Part shown: in pieces, positions 11,145 through 21,829 of the stretch
How positions within the stretch are numbered: the stretch's first letter is position 1
How the letters are laid out: each line of letters opens with the position of its first letter
From: Allium sativum
Lineage: Eukaryota; Streptophyta; Magnoliopsida; Asparagales; Amaryllidaceae
Assembly (NCBI GenBank): GCA_030737875.1
Contig: CM060910.1
Location: 251,628,427-251,692,426 of the forward strand
Direction: 5' to 3'
DNA: 64,000 nt
Notes under the pieces: generated by a model
Database searches by the model: none
What the model saw: the letters and a program-made list of their open reading frames with translations, nothing else
Told to the model about the DNA's origin: nothing
Program-made: the position numbers and the translations under genes

Positions 11145-12265
11145 TGTAATGTCCCGTATTTTTGGTAGTCTAATATTTAATTTAATTTATTATTTTAAAT
11201 ATTATATTTGGAATATTAATGGATTTAAATATTGAAATCGTTTATAAAACGAAGTTTGAATTTAAATTTATATTTAATTTAAATCAAGCTCGAAATGGCG
11301 CGGAAGTTTGTAATATTTAGTTTTGAACTTTAATTCAATGTAAGGATCCGATTTAAGTCGGATTTCTATGAAACAAGAAATGTTGGAATCTTGTGGGTTA
11401 TAATTTTCATATGAAAGAGAAAAATACAGAATTCGTGTTATAGAATGTTAGTTATGGTCAAATCAAATTTTAAAATAGTTTCTATGGAAATCATTATTAA
11501 AATATAACGTTTATTTAATATATTTAAAAGAATTTTAATATAATTTGGACATCATTTAACTTAGAAATGATAATATTGAGTTGTATAAATTATATTTGAA
11601 GATATATGATATTTCCAGTTGGGTATTTATGATAATAATAATTTTTTATTATTTTATTTGATTATTCTGGAATTTAATAATATTTTATTAATATTTTTAT
11701 AGGCCTTTAAAATAACCATTTTTGCAAATGGTCTCAGTTTTCGATGAAATTAGTTTCATTGGGACCGCATCGTTAGGTTATAGTCAGGAAATCAAATTTT
11801 GTGGAAAACGGGTGTCGCAAGTGACTTCGGTGGCCAAAAATGCCTTTGTTTCTATTTAATTGTTTAGACAATTTAAACAGGGGTAACTTTAAACGAATAA
11901 ACGACTGGCCAAACAAACTCCAAATTTAACGAAACAAGATTCATTGGATCCGTTAGGAAAAAGGTCTAGTAGAATGTCAAGGTTTCAAATTTTTATGATT
12001 TTTTTTGTAATTATAGGAATTTTAAACACTTGATTTTTCATTGATAATTATAAAGAACTTTTCACAAACGACCTCGGAATTCGACGAAACCTATCCCACT
12101 GGGTCCGGAATATTTTTCTATGCTAGGATTAGCCTTTTTATCGAAAAACGGAAGTCATATAAGATGATTTTTTTTAAAACTTTGCGCAACTTTTGGAACA
12201 ATAAAATTATATTGCATATGGATACGGGAGGTATATTTAAACCTTCCAACTGCCGTTTCTTTTCA
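11145..12265 (+). mobile_element. Element I: left end of a G-like LTR, cut by element B
   Basis: It begins TGTAATGTCCCGTATTTTTGG. The next several hundred bases follow the start of the G LTR block by block: a CTCGAAATGGCGC block, an ATCGGATTTCTGTGAAACAAGAAA-like block, GAGAAAAATCA, then a TCAAATTTTAAAATAGT(C/T)(G/T)CTATGG block. Two dispersed copies of the module CAAAYGRYCTCNGNWTTCGAYGAAA lie near 11725 and 12063. Element B interrupts it at 12266. No coding region. Confidence 0.65.
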
Positions 12266-12740
12266 TGTAACACCCCGTACTTTTAAGATAATAAAATAAT
12301 AATAACTTAATTAAATAATGAGAATTAAGTAAAATGGACTACACCATTACGTCCATCTCGGAATTCTGGTCAAGATAGACACCTGGTTTGCGTAAAACGG
12401 ACATCAAATGAAGAAGTTATTAAGCCTAGAAGTTTGTATACGCATAAGATATATATATATATACATATATGCAAAAAAATTAAAATGTAAAATAAAGAAT
12501 AAAATAAGGATTGCATGTAATAAATACATGCACTGAAAAAAATGTAATGCATGCATTGAAAGAAAGAAAGGATTGGTTGCATGCAATGTAAATATGTTGC
12601 ATGCACTGATTTGCAAACATAATGCATTAACATTAAAAGAAAAAGTTTCATGCAATGGTTTAATTTAAGTATTGTAACTAACATGAAAAAGAGAAGGAGA
12701 GAACAATGATTATCATTGTTCTAAGACTTACTAACAAAAG

Positions 12741-12813
12741 ACTTCATAACTCAGTTGATTAAGACATTGAATTTGTAACATAGAGGTCGGGGGTTCGAAC
12801 CCTGGCGGTGGCA
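12741..12813 (+). other. tRNA-like sequence in 5' LTR of B
   Basis: A 73-nt stretch resembles a tRNA with a Thr-type TGT at the anticodon position. The D-arm/A-box region reads ATAACTCAGTTGATTAAG, the B box is GGTTCGAACCC (12792-12802), and the 3' end is GGTGGCA. The 5' acceptor bases do not pair with the 3' end and the anticodon stem is decayed, so it is not a functional tRNA gene. It is probably a tRNA- or SINE-derived piece captured by the LTR. Confidence 0.6.
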
Positions 12814-13260
12814 TAATATTTATCTTTGTTTTAGATAGGGCCAACTGAACATGCAAATATATGTACGTATACAAATTCAAAATTTGAAAGGATAAGAACG
12901 TACATATAAGGAAATAAAGTAAATATATGTATATATATATATATATGAGAATATATATATGCATAAATATATGTATACAAAAAATAAAATTCAAGATAAG
13001 GCTATAGTCAATGGAGTATGGCAAGAATCAAATAATGGTGCAACGTCATTTGAATTTTGAAGATAAAACGAAAATTATGCGTATATATATACGTGTAAAA
13101 TGGTCAGTAGAGGAATTGTTACATATAAGAATATTTCATGTGACTAAAACAGTTAAATAAATTCCAGAAATTCAAAAGTTCAAAAATCAAATTTCTATGC
13201 CAAAAAAATTCAAACATTCAAAATTCAAATTTCTACGCCAAAACAGATTGCGGGACAATC

Positions 13261-13375
13261 CTGACTCAGCACTGCGTGTACGATAAGATTTGGCTAGATT
13301 CATTTGTGAACCTGTATTATTTTCTTAACTTGGTTCAATGCTGACTCAGCGCTGCGTGTACGATAAGGTCTTCAG
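13261..13375 (+). repeat. Upstream repeat in U3 of B
   Basis: The phrase CTGACTCAGC(A/G)CTGCGTGTACG followed by ATAAG occurs twice, near 13262 and 13342. The second copy ends directly before the TATA box. LTRs D and H have different short GC-rich repeats in the same place. Confidence 0.65.
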
Positions 13376-13378
13376 CAC

Positions 13379-13386
13379 TATAAATA
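13379..13386 (+). promoter_or_regulatory. TATA box of LTR B
   Basis: TATAAATA lies 1.1 kb into the LTR. It is followed by a leader with CCTAACCCTAAACATC and a CT-rich tract. This is the likely pol II promoter of the element, by motif and position only. Confidence 0.55.
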
Positions 13387-13728
13387 AGACCTTTGACCTA
13401 ACCCTAAACATCATAATTCGGCTGCTCTGGAGCTCTGCCATGCCTCCCTCTCTCTCTTCTCAAATCTATTCTGAAATTAAAATGTTAGCCTAGGAGGATT
13501 ATGAATTCAGATCTGGAAGAGGGAATCAATGTTAATAAAATATTAAATCATGAAAGCAAGGCAAACCTCTAAGAACCAATCTATTTAAATTATTTCTCTT
13601 TCACTTCTCTTTTCATGAAATAATAAATCCATGATCGTTAGGTCGTGAATCAAATTAAAGGGAAAATGAAAACCATGGATGATATGACGGATCTGATCCA
13701 AAATTTGGGGAAAACTTAAAGGTGAGTG

Positions 13729-13737
13729 GGTTTCAGC
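13729..13737 (+). other. Splice-donor-like motif AAGGTGAGT in LTR B
   Basis: AAGGTGAGT lies about 345 bp downstream of the TATA box, at the position equivalent to similar motifs in C, E, G and J. A TTTTCTGCAG acceptor-like site lies near the LTR end at about 17000. Confidence 0.4.
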
Positions 13738-14275
13738 TATAGCCTTTAGATAATGTTATGACTATCGTTTAGCATTCCCCTTTTTAATAAATTTTGAAAT
13801 GGCCAGTTTAATTATAAGTTGCTGTTGTAATGAATTTAAATGTTAATATGAATATGTCAGGAAATTCCTATGCTGAACTGGCTAAGTTATTGAATATTTA
13901 CATGTTGGAGAAAACAAACTTGTTAGGATATGAATAACTAATTCAGTGATTGTAATTACATGCTTTACTCGGGAAATATTATTGATTGAACGACATGTTA
14001 AAATAATTACCTGATTGAATGTTTACATGTCCTAGTAGAACTAAACATACGTTGAAAATGACATGCGACAAAATATAGCAAAAATTGGACAACATGTAAA
14101 TTAGATTACTGTAAACTATATTACAGTAAAAAGGATAATATGTCTAAAATTTTCATGAAATGAACATAACATATATTATGTTTTGAGATTTTAATTTGGA
14201 AGCATAATTTGATATGAACATAAGTGATTGAATGAAAATGAATATACCTAGGATTACAATTAGAAATTGTAAATA

Positions 14276-14381
14276 CACTTATGGCACAAGGTTATGTTGC
14301 ATTAGTGGCGGAAGTCTACCCAGACCCGACTGGCATATCCAGCAGCCACTAATGTTGAACCTAATGTGAGAGGCCTAAGTG
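14276..14381 (+). other. Three-stem RNA-like module, copy 1 of LTR B
   Basis: Nested inverted repeats are CACTTA/TAAGTG (14276-14281 with 14376-14381), AGGTT/AACCT (14289-14293 with 14358-14362), and a perfect 10-bp stem CATTAGTGGC/GCCACTAATG (14300-14309 with 14345-14354). The enclosed loop has a conserved core, GAAGTCTACCC...ATCCAGC. The same layout recurs in copy 2 and in LTRs D and H with different stem sequences. Confidence 0.75.
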
Positions 14382-14397
14382 CAAGAATTAACGACAT

Positions 14398-14501
14398 GTG
14401 CTAAGACACGAGGTTAAGTCAGATTGTGGTAGAAGTCTGCCCGGACCCGCCCAGCAAATCCAGCGTCCACAAGTATAGGCTTAATGTGATAGGTCTAGTG
14501 C
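14398..14501 (+). other. Three-stem RNA-like module, copy 2 of LTR B
   Basis: The outer stem is GTGCTAAGAC with GTCTAGTGC (one bulge, two G-U pairs). The middle stem is TTAAGTC/GGCTTAA (one G-U). The inner stem is TTGTGG/CCACAA. The loop core GAAGTCTGCCCGGACCCGCC is conserved with the other copies. Confidence 0.7.
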
Positions 14502-15862
14502 TTATATATATATAAAAATAAATATATGTATATAACAAGATATGAATAAATGGCAAGGACGGTAATTAAATGTCTGACTCGGAAAATAAGAAAGGAAAGG
14601 ATGAAATGAACTGAGTTAGTGTGATAGGAGGGAAAAGTGATGTATTTCCCTAAATGACTTATTACTGAAAACTTTGTTGCAAGTAAGCTACAATAAATAT
14701 AGAAAATTAAAGAAATTACTTGCTACCACGAATTTAGATGGGAAAACGTTATAAAAATAAATCATTGATTCCTTCTATCAAACTGATAAGGTGCATGAAG
14801 TGTTTTCCTTAATATAATAAGGAACATATATTACAGAGAATGAATAATAATGGTTTACAGCAGTAAATGGTTTAAACAGGGAATGATAATAACCTATTAT
14901 AAATAAATAACATTAATGAAAATGTTGTATAATAGGTAGACTTGTCCTAGGGACAAGTGAATATTATAACTTAGGTTATTATAAACTAGTAGGGGAATGG
15001 GATAACTGGTGAATTAAGTTAAGTGACACTTAATTGTAAATTAAGTAATCAAAAAAGGGGAAAACCTAAAACCAGTTAAGAAAAGGGTGGAAAATATATT
15101 GTACTTAAATATAAATTAAGTAGTTCGGGAGTCTGGAACCCGTTGGTAAGAATAACATGTTTAGACTTGTCCTAGGGACAAGGGGAAATTATAACATAGG
15201 TTATAATAAATGGGTAGAGAAACTTATTAATGGGCCTTAGTTAATAGAACTAAGTTAATAAGTAAACAACGATAAGTTGTATTGATGACGTAAAGTGGAA
15301 TTATGATTAAATCAGAGAGGATGTGGAAAACTTATGAAATGAAATAAGTTATATATAGTCATAAATGGTAAGTGACATGTTAATTCGAAACATGTGAATT
15401 AGATATACTTAATTACATATTAAGTAAAACATGTTATTGAAATCAAACAAGAAAATAAAAGGGATTGTGGATCACATACCTTGGGCCACAATTTAGAGAA
15501 TAACATGTTGTAAGCTTATTAATAAACTTAAATGAATTAAGTTGTATGACTGAAATTAATAAGCAAGAGAAACTTGGTAATTTGAATAAGAATTCAATAT
15601 GAATTGGAATAACCAAGTTAACTAGAAACCTGGTGAGGTGAGATAAGCGCATAAAAGAATGTTTAGACATAGGGTTTAACAACATGCTAAAGTAAGGCGC
15701 CAAGACCAGTCCGTACGGTTAAGGGTGAATAACCCAACAGGGTAGATCATCGAGGTGTTATAAGGCACGAGGAGAGCGCACATTCATCTAATTGTTTGAC
15801 AGCTCCAAAGGACTGGAACGGGAAGCGCGCGGCTTCCGGGGACGTAGGGTACTTTGGTATTC

Positions 15863-15900
15863 CTCTGTGAGTGGCAAATGATCCGCCAGTACTCACAGAG
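15863..15900 (+). other. Perfect 10-bp hairpin in LTR B
   Basis: CTCTGTGAGT at 15863-15872 pairs exactly with ACTCACAGAG at 15891-15900 across an 18-nt loop. Its role is unknown. I did not find an equivalent in D or H. Confidence 0.6.
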
Positions 15901-17092
15901 ATTAGGTCTGCGTAGGGAAGCAATGAGTATGCCTTGATTACAATAATAAGGGGCAATCAAAGGACTAAGATGGACCAGAGTGATTCGGCGAGACCAGTTA
16001 GTGCCCTGTGATAGCAACTCTTCGTATACCTACCATCTTCAATCAGTATGTAAAGCGGAAAGGCTGAGAACTCCAAAAGACCATACACTTTTCTATCTAG
16101 TTATGGGTGAGGTTGGCCAATAGGTTTGAAGGACATAGGGGGTCGGGTTAAGTTCTCATTCTTGATATTCTTGGGTGCCTTTTATTAGTTGAGGGAGGGG
16201 TCTAGCGGGACCATAGCCACTGTAAAAGAAGATCTTAGCATCTACAATCATCAGATATCTGAAAGCTCCCGACCGAGTTCCGTGTTTCTTGATTAGCCCT
16301 GCCACGATACTCGGGCACACATATAGGGAACATGTGCAATAGACATCGAGAACGATTGACGATACGTACGTGGGAAAGTCTAGGTACACTCATGTCGCTC
16401 TAGGTGGTGTATCATAAGACTAGAGGGCATTATTCGAGGACGATACCTAATTCGATCGAATGGTTCAAAGATGGCAGTCTGAACGTTTACGTAATACAGA
16501 AGTAGTGGTTCTTTTCAGACATAGCGTTGACATATATACAGAAATCCGTAAGACATTCAGGCGTAGGATTAGGGACTGCTATAATCCTGCGATGATACGG
16601 TGGAGACCGTGCAAGTGGGGTACCATGGGGTGTATCTCAATATTGAGAGATAGCTACATATACTGTATCAGGTTAATTCACTAGGAAGTAAATGGGTACG
16701 ACATATGTGTAAGCCTTGAGGGTTGTTAACCAAAGTGACCTAATAAATAAGAAAATATTATTGAACTGTATATGTAAGATTATCCAAAGTGTATAGTTTA
16801 AATCCAGTCACCAGAACTTGTGTTCTGACCCCCTCCTCATAACACACTCGCAGGTTAGAATGTGGCAGAGACATGATAGCTTTGGATATTTGTTAGGTAG
16901 TATTTATAATACGGTAATGCTATGTTTTGATTATACTATATTTTATCCTTTCTGATGTGAGATATTCTTCTGAGCTCTGACATGTTTTATGTGTCTGTCT
17001 TTTCTGCAGGATACCAGGGCAAACCAATCTGAGTTTCGATAGATTGGAATTTTGAAAAAAATTCGGTTTGTCGAAATTGGGGTTGTCACATC

Positions 17093-17104
17093 TGGTATCA
17101 GAGC
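17093..17104 (+). promoter_or_regulatory. Primer-binding site of element B
   Basis: TGGTATCAGAGC, complementary to initiator tRNA-Met, lies two bases after the LTR end. Confidence 0.93.
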
Positions 17105-18474
17105 TTAGGTTTAGAATTCCTATATAAATAGTGAGTGAACGTATTTATATTTTTAAAAATATAAATATATTATATATATACCTAGATCCATAGAGGAACC
17201 CACTAAATAAAAAGAGTATAATATGGTATGAAATGGGATGTTTATTTTGTACACTAAAGGAATGAATAAGGAAATTTGAGACCCTTAGGAATTTGGTTCG
17301 GAAGTGTACAATATACTTTGTACAGAAGGAAAATAAATCCCATATGATTAGTATTTTGGAAAAAGTTGAACAGAAAAAAATGGATTAGGAATATATATAG
17401 TTGAGAGAATTGACCTTGGGGAGTGTCTAGGAGAGCCTAGAAAAATTGGAAACCCGCTTTGAGTCTAACCCCATTATTAACTTTTAAGAACTTGAGATTA
17501 TAAAAGTTTGGGAAAAAAACGATTTATGGTGTTTTCAAGTTTTAAACTTAAAAGTTATAGTTTTAAAATATATAAGTACATATTGAGTTTTAAAGTAAAA
17601 TTCTCTTAGTAAAAGGTGCATACTATAGAGCATGTATAGCTCGCTATTTTTTCTAGTTATATTTCATAAAAGAATTTTTAATCAGGAAAGTTTTTAAGTC
17701 TCTATTCTTTTGACAATTATTTTTGATAAATTGTTTAAAAGAGAATTTTGTTGGGTGGACAAAATAAGTTGTAGAAAATGAGAATAGAGTGGATGTTGGC
17801 ACCTTGTAGTAGGAGACTGAACTGACCTTATAGGTAAGAACAAGTCATAAACCCGATTAAGGAAAATCGTTGTCTGTATCTACTCCAGTTTTGCAATTTG
17901 AAATTTTTTTTGCAAGATAAGACAAAAAGGAAAAGCTACAACAAAGAAAATTTTCTTATGTGGGATGTGTTTGGATAGAAAATCTTTGTACATTGTTTCA
18001 TAAAATCCAAGTACGGTTGGAAAAAGGTATATAAAAGAAAAACGGAAGGTGTGAAATTTTCTATTTTCCACCTTTTTGTAACATAAGAAATCGAATTTAG
18101 AAAATTAGATTTTTTTGAAGTTCTAAAAATAAAGTTGGTTGGTGGGATTATGAATGCAACAATTGGATTAAGTATGCTCTTACTCAGTAAGAGTGTGGGA
18201 AAATTTGGATGAAAAAGCATTTTGATTTTCAAAATATTGCATTCATGTAGAACTGTCAGTATATCTGGATGTAAGCATCATATTTTAAAAATAATTTTTG
18301 AGAAATTTGCATACACATAGGATGTACCGCTTAGGCATACATGCATTATTATGTTGTATTTCACTTTGCACAAGTGCACAAAGTTTGCTAAATTGGATGC
18401 ACACATGATGGATGTACATTATGTGAGAGGTTAATTGATTTTACCCTTATTAAATTTCGGGAACGAAATTTCCC

Positions 18475-18487
18475 AAGGGTGGGAGAA
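18475..18487 (+). promoter_or_regulatory. Polypurine tract of element B
   Basis: AAGGGTGGGAGAA directly precedes the 3' LTR start (TGTAACACCCC) and would prime plus-strand DNA. The TTTCGGGAACGAAA box lies just upstream. Confidence 0.85.
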
Positions 18488-18663
18488 TGTAACACCCCGT
18501 ATTTTTAAGATAATAAAATAAGAATAACTTAATTAAATAATGAGAATTAAGTAGCGCCATTGCATCCGTCTTGGAATTCTGGTCAAGATAGACACCTGGT
18601 TTGTGTAAAACAGACATTATATGAAGAAGTTATTAAGCCTATAAGTTTGTATACGCACAAGAG

Positions 18664-18706
<43 letters not shown>

Positions 18707-19198
18707 AACAAATTAAATGTAAAATAAAGAATAAAATAAGGATTGCATGTAATAAATATATGCACTGAAAAAATGTAATGCATGCATTGAAAGAAAGAAA
18801 GGATTGGTTGCATGCAATGTAAATATGTTGCATGCACTAATTTGCAAACATAATGCATTAACATTAAAAGAAAAAGATTCATGCAATGGTTTAATTTAAG
18901 TATTGTAACTAACATGAAAAAGAGAAGTAAGGAAAGAACAATAATTATCATTATTCTAAGACTGATTAACAGAAGACTTCATAGCTCAGTTGGTTAAGGC
19001 ATTGGATTTGTAACATAGAGGTCGGGGGTTCCAACCCCGGCAGTGGCATAATTTTTATCTTTGTTTTAGAGAGGGCCAACTGAACATGCAAACATATGTA
19101 CATATACAAATTCAAAATTTGAAAGGATAAGAACGTACATATATGGAAATAAAGAAAATATATGTATATATATATATATATATATATGATAATATATA
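18488..19198 (+). repeat. 3' LTR of element B, first 711 bp
   Basis: It matches 12266 onward, including the tRNA-like sequence and a longer (TA)n tract at about 18666-18704. It stops at 19198 where element C begins. The 5' LTR continues past the equivalent point with GCATAAATATATG. Confidence 0.9.
18976..19048 (+). other. tRNA-like sequence in 3' LTR of B
   Basis: This is the second LTR's copy. Here the A box is closer to consensus (ATAGCTCAGTTGGTTAAGG) while the B box has changed to GGTTCCAACCC. The acceptor ends are unpaired. Presence in both LTRs shows it was part of the element before this insertion. Confidence 0.6.
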
Positions 19199-20271
19199 TG
19201 TAACGACCTGCATTTTTGGTAGTTAAATATTTAATTCATTCTATTGTATTAATTATCGATTTGGATTTTAAATGGATTTATAACATCTAATTTGTTTATA
19301 TAACGAAATTTGAACGTATAATTTATACCATATAATTCAAACTCGTAAACGTCGAGGTATTTCGTAATTTACGATTTGAAATTCATGTGTACCGACACTA
19401 ATATAAAACGCTCAATGACAATTGACGATGAAATTAAATAACCATACGAAATAGAACATTCAAATCAATGCGTTGCTTACCTTATGATGAGGCACGTGCT
19501 TCGCACACTGGAAATTGTTTGAAATATTTTATAGTGTTAAAAATGTATTCTTTTCAAACGACCTTTGTTTTCGACGAAAGAAGTGTTTTATTGGAATGCT
19601 ATGACTTGTTATTGCTGAATTTTCAGTTTGGGGCTAATCGGAGTTACATTATCAGTGCGTGTAATTTAAAGGTGAACCGATAAATTTAAATAACGACGTT
19701 GTGCAAACGAAGTCCGTTTTCAATGAAATTAATTGTATTGGGATCCGAACGTTAAGACGTAACATTGTATATATGTTCAATATATTCTGAGTTTGAGTGT
19801 GACGGTACGTATTTAATTATTAGCGATAAACAACGGTTGACAGTAAAATTTAATGCCGTATTTGAATATAAATGTATATTTCTACCCTATGTAAAACAAA
19901 TGTATGAACTGTCTATTCTAGCTACCTTGAATTCATGCTTTCAAATCCCTTACCTTCACACAGACAACTTGCAATTTCATTTATACAGACCTAGACCTAC
20001 CACGGTGCAGCTACAGAACCTTGAAAATTAAACATACAATAATTTTTATTATTATTTAAACCAAGTAAATAAAAAATAAAGACTTCCTGACTCTCCACTA
20101 TTCAATAACTTGCGTCCCAAATTTCTCACTGACTTGGACCCCAAACATTTTTACTTGCCAGACAAATTTTCTAAGCCGCGCCAAGCAAGGATTTTCTTGA
20201 AACTCGAAATCACCCCATACAGCTACTTCTGCAACCTATATCTACTACTTGGTACCCACGCACCAGTCTTC

Positions 20272-20279
20272 TATAAATA
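20272..20279 (+). promoter_or_regulatory. TATA box of LTR C
   Basis: TATAAATA lies 1.07 kb into the LTR. The 3' LTR copy reads TATAAAAA at 31263-31270. It is followed by a pyrimidine-rich leader. Confidence 0.55.
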
Positions 20280-21820
20280 CAGCTACTTCTCCAAACTCCA
20301 TAACCACGGTCTCCTTCTCCAAAATGAAACCAAATTCCTCCCCAGATTAAGATCGAACCCATTAATAAAATAGATATATATGTTTATATGAAGCTGCATA
20401 TAGAAGCAGTTTCAAATGAGGGAGGGGAGTATGCAGCGGGTGAGGGAGAGTGTGTTTCAAGTTGTTCGAGAGGCTGATGGAGTGGAGTGATGCTAGTCGG
20501 CGCAAAGTGGCGAAGGTGTTGTAGCACGAGAGGAGAGAGAAGTGGACGTGCAAAATGAGAAGTGTTTATAAACGGGTTTCATTAGAACAAGGTAGGGAAG
20601 AAGGATGCATTGGGAAGGAATATGTGTAGTGCATGGGTTTAGTAGTGAAGAAGAGTGGATGAGCAGTCATCCTGGTGACAGCGGGGTGTCAGAACAGTTC
20701 TCAGGTGGGGTTCGGTTCGAGTTGAGGGGTGTTTTGGTTTCAGCAGTATGCCGCCTTGGTGATGAAGAACACTGTTGTGTGGCTAGTGTGAGATGGCATG
20801 CGCGGGCGAAGCTTTGAAGTGGAGGATGAAGTACAGCAGGCTGCGAAGCATCGCGCAGTGGAGAGTTGCCATGAGGGGGAGTGTTGAAGGTAGAATGGAA
20901 GTATCTATGCGGTTTGTAGTGGAAAGGATGATGAACAGAGGCATGGAAATTTGCTTAATCAAGGTATGGTAAACGTTAAGTACAAGATTAAGGTAAATAT
21001 AGACCCAACGTATGAATAGACTAGTGAAGTTACTGTCAACGTAAGCCTGGGTTAATACTAATATAATATGCCTAACCTCTTGAGTTAATTAATACAAGTG
21101 TGGTATTAAGGTATAATTATTGGTTTGGGTATAAATGGTTCGCTGTAAGTATATAGCGGTAGGTGAGAAGTTAGAAAGTGACTAATCTAATTTTCGAAAA
21201 TGCCTAATTTTGTTTAAATAGTGCTTAATCATAGTATAATTTCCTAACCATGCTTAAGTGGGCTAATCCAAGTTGATATACATATATGTCATAAGGTTTA
21301 GGCTGGAAATTTGTATTAAATTATGCCTAGTTATATAGAGTACATGGCAAATATCCAATATTTACGTGATAGATTACTAATTCAAGGTAACTAAATCCAG
21401 GAGTATTATGGTCATTTTATAAAAACGTGATTTATTCTAACATATATGTAGTATTAGTATTTAGCAGGAAAATAGGTAGCATGTGTGGTATCTACAAGTA
21501 CCAAACCCATTAATGCACGTGGCCTGGTAATCTAATGTACCTGAGTTGTTTTTAACGTACCCCAATTTAATAAAATATACATAACAAAATAAAATAAAAT
21601 AAAATAATTATTTTGTTATTAAATTGTTTCGATGTATAACATTGGAAATTTTCGTTGGATTATCAGAACTGGGCGAAGCAAGTTGCATTGGACTCTTAGT
21701 GACAGACGTAATATTATGGAGCTGGTTCGGTCAGAAATAGTAGCAGCTGGAATTTCTAGTCAAAGTAAATGACTGTTTGATTTGACCGAAACGAACCATT
21801 TTGACAATAAAAGGGAATTC

Positions 21821-21829
21821 AAGGTGAGT
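21821..21829 (+). other. Splice-donor-like motif with inverted repeat in LTR C
   Basis: AAGGTGAGT is followed by TCAGCTCACT, so GTGAG pairs with CTCAC in a small hairpin. Same place and form as in J, E and G. Confidence 0.45.

Larger units (their letters stand above)
12266..17090 (+). repeat. 5' LTR of element B (4825 bp)
   Basis: It starts TGTAACACCCCGTAC and ends GGGGTTGTCACA, two bases before the PBS. From left to right it holds the module shared with D and H (CCATTACGTCCATCTCGGAATTC), a tRNA-like sequence, a GC-richer upstream repeat, a TATA box, a splice-donor-like motif, a tandem pair of three-stem structures and a long perfect hairpin near 15.9 kb. Two copies of a GACTTGTCCTAGGGACAAG palindrome lie near 14940 and 15163. 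I see no nested insertion in it. Confidence 0.88.
17091..18487 (+). mobile_element. Internal region of element B (non-coding, 1397 bp)
   Basis: The PBS is at 17093-17104. The region has no reading frame with gag or pol similarity. A TAGG...CCTA stem around TTTAGAATT follows the PBS at 17106-17122, in a place similar to the post-PBS hairpin of C, E and G. The right end carries TTTCGGGAACGAAATTT at about 18455 and a purine tract up to the 3' LTR. Confidence 0.85.
12266..19198 (+). mobile_element. Element B: non-autonomous LTR retrotransposon, 3' LTR truncated by element C
   Basis: The structure is a 4825-bp LTR, PBS, 1397-bp non-coding internal region, polypurine tract and the first 711 bp of the 3' LTR, where element C begins. 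The LTR is over three times the internal length, unlike ordinary gypsy elements and longer relative to its interior than described LARDs. The two LTR starts are clearly homologous but differ by many substitutions and small indels, for example a 6-bp gap near 18554, so the insertion is not very young. It carries no gag or pol and would need proteins from a partner. The upstream flank is TTTCA, but the matching copy lies outside the window. Confidence 0.88.

Noticed and set aside
12741..12813. Functional tRNA-Thr gene
   Set aside because: The acceptor ends do not pair, the anticodon stem is broken, and both copies lie in LTRs. I report it only as tRNA-like.
14276..14381. Hammerhead or twister ribozyme (retrozyme)
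   Set aside because: The conserved loop lacks the CUGAUGA/GAAA hammerhead core, and I could not match the twister core. Retrozyme LTRs are also only a few hundred bases long.
19765..20031. 88-codon frame present in both LTRs of C (also 30745-31017)
   Set aside because: It is shared because it lies in the LTR. It straddles no domain, and sits upstream of the LTR's own TATA box.
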